A stretch of DNA of 38,160 bases from JAMIFN01 sp964608575 (lineage in GTDB: Bacteria; Pseudomonadota; Gammaproteobacteria; Burkholderiales; Burkholderiaceae_C), in the NCBI GenBank assembly GCA_964608575.1, contig CAZSPW010000002.1, positions 1-38,160 on the forward strand. The letters are read 5' to 3'. The notes under the pieces were generated by a model, which was not told the origin of the DNA, made no database searches, and worked only from the letters and a program-made list of their open reading frames with translations. Numbering within the stretch: the first letter of the stretch is position 1; the number at the start of each line of letters is the position of its first letter. This document shows, piece after piece, positions 1 to 7,688 of the stretch. The translations under genes were made by a program, and so were the position numbers.

Positions 1-2
1 TA

Positions 3-1517
3 CCCTTGGTTGATTTAGATGCGGTAGATGTCCTGCATCTGCCCAAGGACTTGATTGATCCTAAAATTTGCCAAACCCATCGCTTACTGGCTTTGTCCAA
101 ACGCGCCAATCGCATCTTGGTCGCTACCGCCGATCCGTCTAATCGCGAAGCAGCCGACACGATTAAATTTGCGACGCAATTGGCTGCCGACTGGGTCGTG
201 GTCGAGCACGATAAGCTGGAAAAAATTCTTGAAGCTGCAGGTGCTAGCGCCACTCAAGCACTCGATAGCATCGTCTCTGGTGATATTGATTTTGGTGAAT
301 CCAATGTAGAAGAGATTGATGAAGGCGCAGACAACGATGCCGATACAGATGTAGAAGACGCGCCAGTAGTTAAATTCCTGCAAAAAATGCTTTTTGATGC
401 CTACAACATGCGGGCTTCGGATTTGCACTTTGAACCTTACGAGTTCAACTACCGTGTGCGCTTTCGTGTAGATGGCGAGCTGCGTGAAATTGCCAGCCCT
501 CCAGTCGCGATTAAAGACAAACTCGCTTCGCGCATCAAAGTGATTTCGCGCTTAGATATTTCTGAAAAGCGCGTGCCGCAAGACGGTCGCATGAAAATGA
601 AAATTGGTCAGAATGTGATCGATTTTCGGGTCAGCACGCTGCCTACGATGTTTGGTGAAAAAATCGTCATTCGTATCTTGGATCCGTCCAGCGCCAAGTT
701 AGGGATTGACGCTTTGGGTTATGAGCCTGAGGAAAAAGAGCGCTTACTCGACGCGGTGCAGCGCCCTTATGGCATGGTTTTAGTTACGGGGCCTACAGGT
801 TCAGGTAAAACGGTATCGCTGTACACCTGTTTGAACATTTTGAACAAACCTGGGGTCAACATCTCTACGGCGGAAGATCCTTGCGAGATTAACTTACCAG
901 GGGTGAATCAGGTCAATGTGAATGACAAGGCCGGTTTGACCTTTGCTGCTGCCCTTAAATCCTTTCTGCGTCAAGATCCTGATGTCATCATGGTTGGTGA
1001 GATTCGTGATTTGGAAACAGCCGATATCGCCATCAAAGCCGCGCAAACTGGCCACATGGTGCTATCTACTCTGCACACCAACGATGCGCCCACCACTCTC
1101 ACGCGGATGTTGAATATGGGCATCGCGCCCTTCAATATCGCTTCTAGCGTGATTTTGATTACGGCCCAGCGCCTAGCGCGCCGACTTTGCCCCAAGTGCA
1201 AGGAGCCGCTGGATGTGCCGCAAGAAACGCTGATAGAAGCCGGCTTCAAACCCGATGAGCTGGACGGCACTTGGGTGCCCTACAAGCCAGTGGGTTGTAA
1301 CGCTTGCAATAATGGCTATAAAGGGCGGGTCGGTATTTATCAGGTGATGCCTATTAGCGAGGAGATTCAACGCTTGATTTTGACGGGCGGAACCGCTTTA
1401 GATATTGCCAAACAAGCTGAAGAAGAAGGTGTCCGCAGTTTGCGGCAGTCGGGCTTGCTCAAAGTGAAAAAAGGCGAAACCTCCCTAGAGGAAGTGATCT
1501 CCGTGACCAACGCATAA
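3..1517 (+). CDS. pilB: Type IV pilus assembly ATPase PilB (5' end outside window)
   Basis: This is the hexameric cytoplasmic ATPase that drives pilin polymerisation during type IV pilus extension. The reading frame is open to the left edge, and the family is usually about 570 residues. About 500 are seen here, so the start of the N-terminal MshEN/T2SSE_N domain is missing; the TTG at position 6 is not a credible start. Visible motifs are a Walker A box GPTGSGKT (bases 789-812), an Asp box and Walker B (VIMVGEIRD), a conserved His region (STLHTNDAP), and a tetracysteine zinc site (CPKC ... CNAC) near the C-terminus. It is followed 36 bases later by pilC, and pilD comes next, the standard pilBCD order. 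All key ATPase residues are present, so it should be active. Confidence 0.96.
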   Translation, partial: PLVDLDAVDVLHLPKDLIDPKICQTHRLLALSKRANRILVATADPSNREAADTIKFATQLAADWVVVEHDKLEKILEAAGASATQALDSIVSGDIDFGESNVEEIDEGADNDADTDVEDAPVVKFLQKMLFDAYNMRASDLHFEPYEFNYRVRFRVDGELREIASPPVAIKDKLASRIKVISRLDISEKRVPQDGRMKMKIGQNVIDFRVSTLPTMFGEKIVIRILDPSSAKLGIDALGYEPEEKERLLDAVQRPYGMVLVTGPTGSGKTVSLYTCLNILNKPGVNISTAEDPCEINLPGVNQVNVNDKAGLTFAAALKSFLRQDPDVIMVGEIRDLETADIAIKAAQTGHMVLSTLHTNDAPTTLTRMLNMGIAPFNIASSVILITAQRLARRLCPKCKEPLDVPQETLIEAGFKPDELDGTWVPYKPVGCNACNNGYKGRVGIYQVMPISEEIQRLILTGGTALDIAKQAEEEGVRSLRQSGLLKVKKGETSLEEVISVTNA

Positions 1518-1553
1518 CAACATAACAACATGTAAAGAAAAGAGACAGCATTT

Positions 1554-2798
1554 ATGGCAACTGCGAAACCAGCAGCGGGCAAGACTGCCCCCAAAAAAAC
1601 CGCCAGCAGCGACTTTGTCTTTGTTTGGACGGGCAAGGATAAATCAGGCCAAACCGTTAAAGGTGAAATGCGTGCGGCGGGTGAGACCCAAGTCAGCTCC
1701 GCTTTGCGCCGCCAGGGCGTTACCGTCACCAGTATCAAAAAACGCAAAATGAAGGCTGGTGCGGCCATCAAGCCCAAAGACATCATGATTTTCACGCGCC
1801 AATTGGCGACCATGATGAAAGCTGGTGTCCCGCTGTTGCAAGCATTTGATATTGTGGGGCGGGGTAACCCCAATCAAAGCGTGGGTAAATTGCTCAACGA
1901 CATTCGCTCGGATGTTGAAACGGGCACCTCTTTGTCCACGGCATTCCGCAAATTCCCCATGCATTTTGATGCCCTTTACTGCAATTTGGTTGAAGCGGGC
2001 GAACAGGCCGGTATTTTGGAAGCCTTATTGGACCGCTTGGCGGTTTATATGGAGAAAACCGAAAACCTCAAATCCAAAATTAAATCAGCCTTGATGTACC
2101 CCACTGCCGTATTGGTAACCGCCTTTGTGGTGGTGGCGGTGATCATGATTTTTGTGATCCCCTCATTTAAAGAAGTATTCACCAGCTTTGGCGCTGAATT
2201 GCCTGCGCCTACGCTGTTTGTGATGGCTGTGAGCGAGATTTTTGTAAGCTATTGGTGGCTGATTTTTGGTGTCTTGGGCGGTGGTATCTACTTCTTCCTG
2301 CAAGCGTGGAAACGCAGCGAGAAGGTACAAGCCTTTATGGACAGAGCCATGCTGAAAATGCCGATTTTTGGCCCTCTGATTGAAAAAGCCGTGATCGCCC
2401 GTTGGACGCGCACTCTCTCCACCATGTTTGCTGCGGGTGTACCTTTGGTAGAGGCGCTGGATTCTGTCGGCGGCGCTGCGGGCAATTATCTCTATCGCGT
2501 AGCTACAGAAAAAATTCAAAAAGAAATATCTACTGGCACCAGCCTGACTATGGCCATGAACAATGCCAATTTGTTCCCCAGCATGGTGCTGCAAATGACA
2601 GCCATCGGCGAAGAATCGGGCTCTATCGATCACATGCTGGGCAAAGCTGCTGACTTCTACGAAGAGGAAGTTGATGATGCGGTTGAAGGCTTATCCAGCC
2701 TGATGGAGCCGATTATCATCGTCGTTCTCGGTACCGTCATCGGCGGCATCGTGGTGTCGATGTACCTGCCTATCTTCAAATTGGGTTCGGTGGTTTGA
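1554..2798 (+). CDS. pilC: Type IV pilus inner-membrane platform protein PilC
   Basis: PilC (414 residues) is the polytopic inner-membrane platform on which the PilB and PilT motors act. It has two T2SSF domains. The first begins near residue 80 (the MIFTRQLATMMKAGVPLLQAF segment) and the second near residue 280 (RWTRTLSTMFAAGVPLVEAL). Three hydrophobic membrane stretches lie near residues 180-205, 225-250 and 385-405. The length fits the family. The Lys/Ala-rich N-terminal tail of about 20 residues is common in Burkholderiales homologues. ATG at 1554 follows a purine-rich stretch (AAAGAAAAGAGA). Its stop codon shares one base with the pilD start, so the two are probably translationally coupled. 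Confidence 0.96.
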   Translation: MATAKPAAGKTAPKKTASSDFVFVWTGKDKSGQTVKGEMRAAGETQVSSALRRQGVTVTSIKKRKMKAGAAIKPKDIMIFTRQLATMMKAGVPLLQAFDIVGRGNPNQSVGKLLNDIRSDVETGTSLSTAFRKFPMHFDALYCNLVEAGEQAGILEALLDRLAVYMEKTENLKSKIKSALMYPTAVLVTAFVVVAVIMIFVIPSFKEVFTSFGAELPAPTLFVMAVSEIFVSYWWLIFGVLGGGIYFFLQAWKRSEKVQAFMDRAMLKMPIFGPLIEKAVIARWTRTLSTMFAAGVPLVEALDSVGGAAGNYLYRVATEKIQKEISTGTSLTMAMNNANLFPSMVLQMTAIGEESGSIDHMLGKAADFYEEEVDDAVEGLSSLMEPIIIVVLGTVIGGIVVSMYLPIFKLGSVV

Positions 2799-3712
2799 TG
2801 CTGGCAGATGTATTGGTGGCGCTGCAAGCGCTACCGCCCGCAGGGTTTGCGGTTTTAATGGGTGTTTTGGGCTTGCTCATAGGCAGCTTCTTGAATGTGG
2901 TGATCTTCCGTTTGCCACAAATGATGGATGAGGCTTGGGCTATAGAGGCCGAGAGCTATCGCCAAAAAGACAATCCTGATTGGCTGCCGCCTGAGTCGCA
3001 AATCAGCCTAAGCCGTCCAGCCTCGCGTTGTGGGCAGTGTGGCCATGTGATCCGGTGGTATGAAAACATTCCCGTGTTCAGTTGGCTATTTTTGCGTGCT
3101 AAGTGCGCGGCTTGCAAAGCCCCTATTTCATGGCGCTATCCTTTGATCGAATTGCTCACAGGCGCTTTGTTTGCCTATAGCGCCTGGCGTTTTGGCGTGA
3201 GTTGGCCGATGCTGGCTTGGTGCGTTTTTTCTGCTTTGGTACTAGCCTTGTTTTGGATAGATTGGGATACCACTTTATTGCCCGATAGCCTAACCCAGCC
3301 CCTGCTTTGGCTGGGTTTGATACTGGCCATATTGGGTTTAAACCCTTTAATCGAACGCTTTGGCGATGCCTTCTGGGGTGCGGTTTTTGGTTATGCCTTG
3401 TTTATTCCTATTGCCTGGGTGGTGGGCAAACTCAAAGGCCAGCAGGCGATGGGCAATGGCGATTACAAATTGATGGCTGCTCTGGGGGCTTGGCTAGGTT
3501 GGCAGGCTTTGCTGCCTATCGTGCTGATGTCGTCTATTTCTGGCTCTGTTATTGGCATTGGCCTTATGCTCGCCTCTAAATTGCGCAGTTATGGCAACCA
3601 AGCAGGCGAGGGTGGTTTGTATATGCCTTTTGGCCCCTTCTTGGTGCTAGCAGGCGGTTTGGTCTATATCTTGGGCTGGCGCAATATCTTGTCGCCTTTG
3701 GGTTTAGCTTAA
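2798..3712 (+). CDS. pilD: Prepilin leader peptidase / N-methyltransferase PilD
   Basis: PilD (304 residues) cleaves the leader of type IV prepilins and pseudopilins and N-methylates the new N-terminus. The N-terminal methyltransferase domain carries two CxxC pairs (C78/C81 and C103/C106). The aspartyl protease domain (Peptidase_A24) shows IDWDTTLLPD near residues 154-163 and the GxGD motif GNGDYK at 219-224. Seven or eight hydrophobic segments are visible. I chose ATG 2798, which overlaps the pilC stop by one base (TGATG), rather than the TTG one codon earlier. coaE starts 7 bases downstream, as in the common betaproteobacterial pilBCD-coaE arrangement. Confidence 0.95.
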   Translation: MLADVLVALQALPPAGFAVLMGVLGLLIGSFLNVVIFRLPQMMDEAWAIEAESYRQKDNPDWLPPESQISLSRPASRCGQCGHVIRWYENIPVFSWLFLRAKCAACKAPISWRYPLIELLTGALFAYSAWRFGVSWPMLAWCVFSALVLALFWIDWDTTLLPDSLTQPLLWLGLILAILGLNPLIERFGDAFWGAVFGYALFIPIAWVVGKLKGQQAMGNGDYKLMAALGAWLGWQALLPIVLMSSISGSVIGIGLMLASKLRSYGNQAGEGGLYMPFGPFLVLAGGLVYILGWRNILSPLGLA

Positions 3713-3719
3713 GGGTTTG

Positions 3720-4323
3720 ATGCAAGCGCGTATTCCCCGCATAGGCCTGACCGGTGGCATAGGCAGCGGCAAAAGCACAGTGGCCAATATATTGCGCGAT
3801 TTGGGCGCGGCGGTGGTGGATGCTGATGCCATTGCCCGCAGCGTAAGCGATCAAGGCGGCTCGGCAGTGCCAGCCTTGCTGGCGCGTTATGGTGCGGCCT
3901 TCGTCACCCCCGCTCATGGCTTAAATCGCCCCGCTATGCGCGATATGGTGCTGAAAAATCCGCAGGCACGACAAGAGTTAGAGCACATCCTGCGCCCCTA
4001 TATTTTGCAAGGGATAGCCGATGCGGTTGAGCTTGCCGAGCAACAAGCTGACACCCAGGCTGTGGTGCTGGATATTCCACTTTTGGTGGAAAACTTGGAA
4101 CAGTGGCGGCCACATATCGATACGCTTTGGGTGGTTGACTGCCCGCCAGAGCTGCAAATCTCGCGTGTACTTGCACGCCCCAGCAGTCAAGGCTGGAGTC
4201 AAGCGCAGGTGCAAGCCGTATTGGCGGTGCAGGCCACGCGTGCGCAGCGCCAGCTTGCAGCCGATGTAGTGCTGGATAACGGCGCAGCGATTTCTTTAGT
4301 GGATTTACGCCGTCAAGTGCAGC
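3720..4323 (+). CDS. coaE: Dephospho-CoA kinase CoaE (3' end inside assembly gap)
   Basis: CoaE phosphorylates the 3'-hydroxyl of dephospho-CoA, the last step of coenzyme A synthesis. The P-loop GGIGSGKST (residues 12-20), a DADAIAR motif near residue 35 and the lid-like WSQAQVQAVLAVQATRAQR segment are all present. ATG 3720 is preferred over the overlapping TTG at 3717, with the GGG of TAAGGG just upstream. About 201 codons are visible before the run of Ns. The family is 200-206 residues long, so only the last few residues and the stop are likely lost. An in-frame TAA at 4434 is not its real end, because the gap length is unknown. It is the last gene of the pilBCD-coaE operon. Confidence 0.93.
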
Positions 4324-4423
4324 NNNNNNNNNNNNNNNNNNNNNNNNNNNNNNNNNNNNNNNNNNNNNNNNNNNNNNNNNNNNNNNNNNNNNNNNNNNNN
4401 NNNNNNNNNNNNNNNNNNNNNNN
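4324..4423. other. Assembly gap of 100 N
   Basis: A run of exactly 100 undetermined bases, the conventional placeholder for a gap of unknown size. It hides the coaE stop codon. In many betaproteobacteria coaE is followed by zapD and yacG. Neither is visible here, so they were lost, lie elsewhere, or are hidden in the gap. The right flank is tandemly repeated, which may explain the break in assembly. Confidence 0.98.
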
Positions 4424-4465
4424 TGGCAAGCAATAACTGGCAAGCAATAACTTCAAGGCAATAAC
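4424..4465 (+). repeat. Short tandem repeat, 14-bp unit, at the gap edge
   Basis: Two perfect copies of TGGCAAGCAATAAC (4424-4437 and 4438-4451) are followed by a diverged third copy TTCAAGGCAATAAC (4452-4465). The array starts directly at the Ns, so more copies may lie inside the gap. It sits about 45 bases upstream of the pdxH start. Confidence 0.85.
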
Positions 4466-4511
4466 TGGGTAACAATACGCGCTCAATACCAGCTCCCAGA
4501 CGAGATAGACT

Positions 4512-5162
4512 ATGAATCGCGACCATTTGCACCACTTGCGTAAAGACTATGCGCAAGCCGTTTTGCTAGAAAGTCAAGCGCCCAGCAGCCCCTACACCTT
4601 ATTTAAAACTTGGCTGGATCAGGCTTTAAGTGCGCAAATCCCTGAGCCTAATGCCATGACTTTGGCCACCGTAGGCAGCGATTTACGCCCCAGCACGCGC
4701 ATTGTGTTGATCAAAGAGTTGGATGAGCGCGGCATCGTTTGGTACACGCACTACAGCAGTCGCAAAGGCCAGCAGCTAGCTGGCAACCCACAAGCAGCCT
4801 TGCAATTTCATTGGGTCGAGCTAGAGCGCGTAGTGCGGATTGAGGGGCGCGTGGAGCGCGTGTCTGCGGCGCAAAGCGATGCCTATTTTGCAACCCGTCC
4901 CAAAGCCAGCCAAACTGGCGCCTGGGCTTCGCCGCAAAGTCAAGTGCTGCAACAAGGGCGCTCAGAGCTAGACGATCGTTTTCTAGCGCAACAGACGCAT
5001 TTCGCCCAATCTGCCAGCGTGCCGCGTCCTGCTAGCTGGGGTGGATACCGCTTGGTGCCCGATTATTGGGAATTTTGGCAAGGACGCCCCAGCCGCTTAC
5101 ACGATCGCCTGTGCTATCGCCCAGCCGCTGATGGCTGGCAACTGGCGCGTTTAGCGCCCTAA
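4512..5162 (+). CDS. pdxH: Pyridoxamine/pyridoxine 5'-phosphate oxidase PdxH
   Basis: PdxH (216 residues) is the FMN-dependent oxidase that makes pyridoxal 5'-phosphate from pyridoxamine or pyridoxine phosphate. The N-terminal FMN-binding split-barrel carries the family sequence AMTLATVGSDLRPSTRIVLIK (about residues 49-69), then YSSRKGQQLAGNPQAAL and RVEGRVE-like strands. The C-terminal dimerisation region has WGGYRLVPDYWEFWQG and ends in the typical R-x-H-D-R (SRLHDR). Length is normal. ATG 4512 is preceded by a weak GAGATAG site. It appears to be a single gene, 41 bases before phaR. Confidence 0.95.
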   Translation: MNRDHLHHLRKDYAQAVLLESQAPSSPYTLFKTWLDQALSAQIPEPNAMTLATVGSDLRPSTRIVLIKELDERGIVWYTHYSSRKGQQLAGNPQAALQFHWVELERVVRIEGRVERVSAAQSDAYFATRPKASQTGAWASPQSQVLQQGRSELDDRFLAQQTHFAQSASVPRPASWGGYRLVPDYWEFWQGRPSRLHDRLCYRPAADGWQLARLAP

Positions 5163-5203
5163 GCATGGCCTTACTGCCGCCTTATTGATAGAGAAACCCG
5201 CTT

Positions 5204-5848
5204 ATGACGACGCCCAAAAACACAAACACTGCGCGCCCAGCGGCAGTCAAACTGCCTGGCACAACACCAAGAAAAACAGCCAAAACAGTCGCGCGTAAAA
5301 CCAGTGCAGCAAACAACAGCAGCGCCCCTAAGCGAGCTGCGCCCCATACCGCGCCAGATAGCAGCTTTGATGGTGTCGTCATCAAAAAATACCCCAATCG
5401 CCGCTTATACGACACCAGCAGCTCCACCTACATCACCCTTGTGGAAATCAAAGCCATGGTGGTGGCGCACAAAAAATTTGTGGTGCTCGATGCCAAAACT
5501 GGCGAGGACTTAACGCGCAGCATCTTGTTGCAAATTATTTTGGAAGAAGAGTCTGGTGGCCTGCCTTTGTTCAGCGCGCAAAGCCTATCTAACTTGATTC
5601 GCTTTTACGGCCAGGCTACACAAAGCGTTATGGGGCGCGCACTAGAGAAAAACTTTCAGGCCATGATGGAGATGCAGGCGCGTATGCAAGAGCAAAGCAA
5701 AGTCCTCAGCCCCGATGCTTGGGCGCAAATGATGAACCCGCAATCGGGTGTGATGCAAAACTTCATGGGCAGTTATGGCGAGCAATCGCGCAACATCTTG
5801 GCGCAAATGCAAGAGCAAATGCTCAAGGCATTTCAACTAAAAAAATAA
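5204..5848 (+). CDS. phaR: Polyhydroxyalkanoate synthesis regulator PhaR
   Basis: PhaR (214 residues) is a DNA-binding repressor that controls phasin and polyhydroxyalkanoate genes and also binds PHA granules. The conserved PHB/PHA accumulation regulator domain begins at about residue 62 with IKKYPNRRLYDT and continues through the LFSAQSLSNLIRFYGQ segment. The C-terminal half is rich in Met and Gln (MMEMQARMQEQ and similar), as in family members. The first 60 residues are a low-complexity Ala/Lys/Pro/Thr tail like the PhaP-type tails used for granule or nucleoid contact. No phaC, phaA or phaB gene is in the window. A repeat copy begins at the base after the stop. Confidence 0.9.
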   Translation: MTTPKNTNTARPAAVKLPGTTPRKTAKTVARKTSAANNSSAPKRAAPHTAPDSSFDGVVIKKYPNRRLYDTSSSTYITLVEIKAMVVAHKKFVVLDAKTGEDLTRSILLQIILEEESGGLPLFSAQSLSNLIRFYGQATQSVMGRALEKNFQAMMEMQARMQEQSKVLSPDAWAQMMNPQSGVMQNFMGSYGEQSRNILAQMQEQMLKAFQLKK

Positions 5849-5903
5849 GAGCTGCTCAGGCAGTTTTGGCGGCCTAAAACGCCAAAAACATGCTTAAAAA
5901 TAA
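5849..5903 (+). repeat. Interspersed repeat, copy A
   Basis: Core AGCTGCTCAGGCAG at 5850-5863 is followed by an 8-bp inverted repeat (TTTTGGCG, loop GCCTAAAA, CGCCAAAA) at 5864-5887. It starts right after the phaR stop. As RNA it forms two hairpins (CTGC/GCAG and the 8-bp stem), so it could end or stabilise the phaR transcript. It also contains an ATG (5890) in frame with the next gene. Confidence 0.85.
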
Positions 5904-5919
5904 CGAGAATCTTCGCCCT

Positions 5920-6669
5920 ATGTTCAAACTCCTTTGCTTCCTGCGTTCAGCCATTCATATGTTATGGATGGGTATTACCGTAGTGCCTTTTGCTTGTGCC
6001 ATTTTGTTGGCAGCCCCTTTTGCCTCGAAAGCCTTTTTGTACCGTATTGCGCGCACTTGGCTCCATCATGTGGTGGTTAGCTTGCGCTGCATTTGCGGTG
6101 TGCAGTGGCGTATTCAGGGCATGGAAAACATCCCGCTTGAAGGCGTGGCTCCTGTGATTTTGGCCAAACATCAATCGACTTACGAAACCTTTTTGCTGCC
6201 CGCCATCTTGCCGCGGCCGATTGCCTATGTGTATAAAAAAGAGCTGAACTGGGTGCCATTTTTTGGCTGGGCGATCGCACAGCTCGATATGGTGCATATC
6301 GACCGCAAACAGGGCAGGGCAGCATTCCGTAAAGTGACGGAAGAAGGCGGGCGCATCATGGCCGGTGGCGTCAGCGTGGCCATGTTTCCCGAAGGCACGC
6401 GCATCCCGCGCGGGCAAGTGGGCGAATACAAAACAGGCGGCACGCGCCTGGCGCTGGCTACGGGTAGTGACCTGGTGCCCATCGCCATCACCTCTGCGCG
6501 TTGCTGGCCGCGCAAAGGCTTTATCAAATATCCGGGCGTGGTGGATGTCTCGATTGGCGCGCCCATAGCCGCTGTCAAAGGCCAGTCTGCCGATGCGCTC
6601 ATGGCGCAGGTGCAAGGTTTTATCGAAGGCGAAATGCGCCGCCTAGATCCTGAAGGTTTTGCCGCTTAA
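5920..6669 (+). CDS. plsC: 1-acyl-sn-glycerol-3-phosphate acyltransferase (PlsC family)
   Basis: A membrane acyltransferase (249 residues) that adds the second acyl chain to lysophosphatidic acid in phospholipid synthesis. The PlsC domain has HQSTYE at residues 84-89 (HX4E instead of the usual HX4D, which I recall from other Burkholderiales homologues), FPEGTR at 156-161, and a VPIAI segment. One or two hydrophobic segments lie in the first 45 residues. I chose ATG 5920 (MFKLLCFLRSAIHMLW), which matches how homologues begin. The earlier in-frame ATG at 5890 lies inside repeat copy A and has no ribosome site. Which acyl donor it uses cannot be told. DUF423 follows 14 bases later. Confidence 0.87.
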   Translation: MFKLLCFLRSAIHMLWMGITVVPFACAILLAAPFASKAFLYRIARTWLHHVVVSLRCICGVQWRIQGMENIPLEGVAPVILAKHQSTYETFLLPAILPRPIAYVYKKELNWVPFFGWAIAQLDMVHIDRKQGRAAFRKVTEEGGRIMAGGVSVAMFPEGTRIPRGQVGEYKTGGTRLALATGSDLVPIAITSARCWPRKGFIKYPGVVDVSIGAPIAAVKGQSADALMAQVQGFIEGEMRRLDPEGFAA

Positions 6670-6683
6670 GGGCTGTTTTCAGT

Positions 6684-7109
6684 ATGAGCAAACAGCAACA
6701 GCAAAGCGCAAAGTGGCTGTTTTGGGCTTTGCCCTTGGCGGCGCTATTGGGCTGCACTGGCGTGGGCATGGCCGCTTATGCCAGCCACGGTCTGGGTTTT
6801 ATCGCCGATTTGGCGCAGCGCGAAGCCGCGCGCGCCAGTTTGCACAGCGCGGTGCAGATGCAGTTATTTCATGCGCCCGTACTTTTGGTTTTGGGGCTGT
6901 GGGGCGCGGCGCGCCAGCGCAGCCATGGGGCTTTGTGTTTGGCCGCGGCGCTGTTTGCGCTGGGCGTGCTGCTGTTCAGTGGGTTGATTTATCTGCGCGT
7001 CTTCACAGGTTTTAGTGGCTTGAGCCAGCTCGTGCCTGTAGGCGGCATGGCTTTAATGGCGGGCTGGTTGGCGCTGCTGCCTGCGGCTTGGGCTTTGCGT
7101 CCAAGCTGA
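6684..7109 (+). CDS. DUF423 family small integral membrane protein
   Basis: A 141-residue protein with four hydrophobic segments (about residues 12-32, 58-76, 80-103 and 113-136). The DUF423 hallmarks are a Gly/Ala-rich first helix ending in AAYASHGLG (the family has GAFGAHGL), a central FSGLIYLRVFTG, and LVPVGGMALMAGWLAL near the end. The family (E. coli YgdD, Bacillus YwdK) has no established biochemical function. The His of HGL is retained. It follows plsC at 14 bases on the same strand and probably shares its transcript. A hairpin lies just after the stop. Confidence 0.82.
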   Translation: MSKQQQQSAKWLFWALPLAALLGCTGVGMAAYASHGLGFIADLAQREAARASLHSAVQMQLFHAPVLLVLGLWGAARQRSHGALCLAAALFALGVLLFSGLIYLRVFTGFSGLSQLVPVGGMALMAGWLALLPAAWALRPS

Positions 7110-7117
7110 GTGCAGCC

Positions 7118-7144
7118 CCCAGCCTGTTGCCTTGGCTGGGTTTA
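7118..7144 (+). terminator. Hairpin between convergent DUF423 gene and ybeY
   Basis: CCCAGCC (7118-7124) pairs with GGCTGGG (7134-7140) across a 9-base loop, followed by TTTAAT. The T-tract is short, so this is a moderate intrinsic terminator for the plus-strand plsC-DUF423 transcript. It ends on the ybeY stop codon. Confidence 0.5.
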
Positions 7145-7630
7145 ATCGGCAATTTCTTCGTAAGGCTGAGGCAGCCCCAGGCTGAGCATCAAAAAGCCTT
7201 CCGTCATTTCCATTTCCTCGGCATCGGCCTCGCTGGTCTCATGATCCCAGCCTTGCGCGTGCAGCAGGCCGTGGAGGATGAGGTGGGCGTAATGCTCGCG
7301 TATGGGTTTGCCCAGTGCCTTAGCCTCAGCCGCCACTACAGGGGCGCACAGCACAATATCGGCGGCCAGATGCGGCGCAGTTTGATAATCAAAAGTCAGC
7401 ACATTGGTGGCGTAGTCTTTGCCGCGGAATTGCAAATTCAGCGCCTGCCCCTCGGCTTTAGTGACCACGCGCAGGGTGATGGTGGCGCTGTGTACGCTGG
7501 GCGCGAGTGCGTGCTTGACCCAGCGGCGGATACGGGCGCTGCCCACTTCTTCAAAATGGCTGGGGCAGCTCGCCCATTGAATATCTAAATCCAAATCTAG
7601 GGTCTGGGGCAGGTTTTTTTTGCTATTCAT
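7142..7630 (-). CDS. ybeY: Endoribonuclease YbeY (16S rRNA maturation)
   Basis: YbeY (162 residues) is a zinc-dependent endoribonuclease needed for 16S rRNA 3'-end processing and 70S ribosome quality control. The zinc motif H120-x3-H124-x5-H130 (HGLLHAQGWDH) is intact, as is the preceding NVLTFDY strand. The gene usually lies beside phoH; here it follows hemE on the same strand, with a repeat copy filling the 55 bases between them. Its ATG at 7630 is directly against the repeat, and there is no clear Shine-Dalgarno sequence, so the repeat forms the leader. Confidence 0.94.
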   Translation of the reverse strand: MNSKKNLPQTLDLDLDIQWASCPSHFEEVGSARIRRWVKHALAPSVHSATITLRVVTKAEGQALNLQFRGKDYATNVLTFDYQTAPHLAADIVLCAPVVAAEAKALGKPIREHYAHLILHGLLHAQGWDHETSEADAEEMEMTEGFLMLSLGLPQPYEEIAD

Positions 7631-7688
7631 AAATGAGCTGCTCAGGCAGTTTTGGCGGCTTAAAAGCCCAATTTGGTACTAAAAATCA
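7631..7688 (+). repeat. Interspersed repeat, copy B
   Basis: Core AGCTGCTCAGGCAG at 7636-7649, then TTTTGGCGGCTTAAAAGCC and an AT-rich tail. It fills the whole hemE-ybeY spacer and overlaps the hemE stop by three bases. Its orientation is opposite to the flanking genes. Confidence 0.85.

Noticed and set aside
4324..4436. Read-through extension of coaE across the Ns to TAA 4434-4436
   Set aside because: The gap length is a placeholder, so the reading frame cannot be followed through it.
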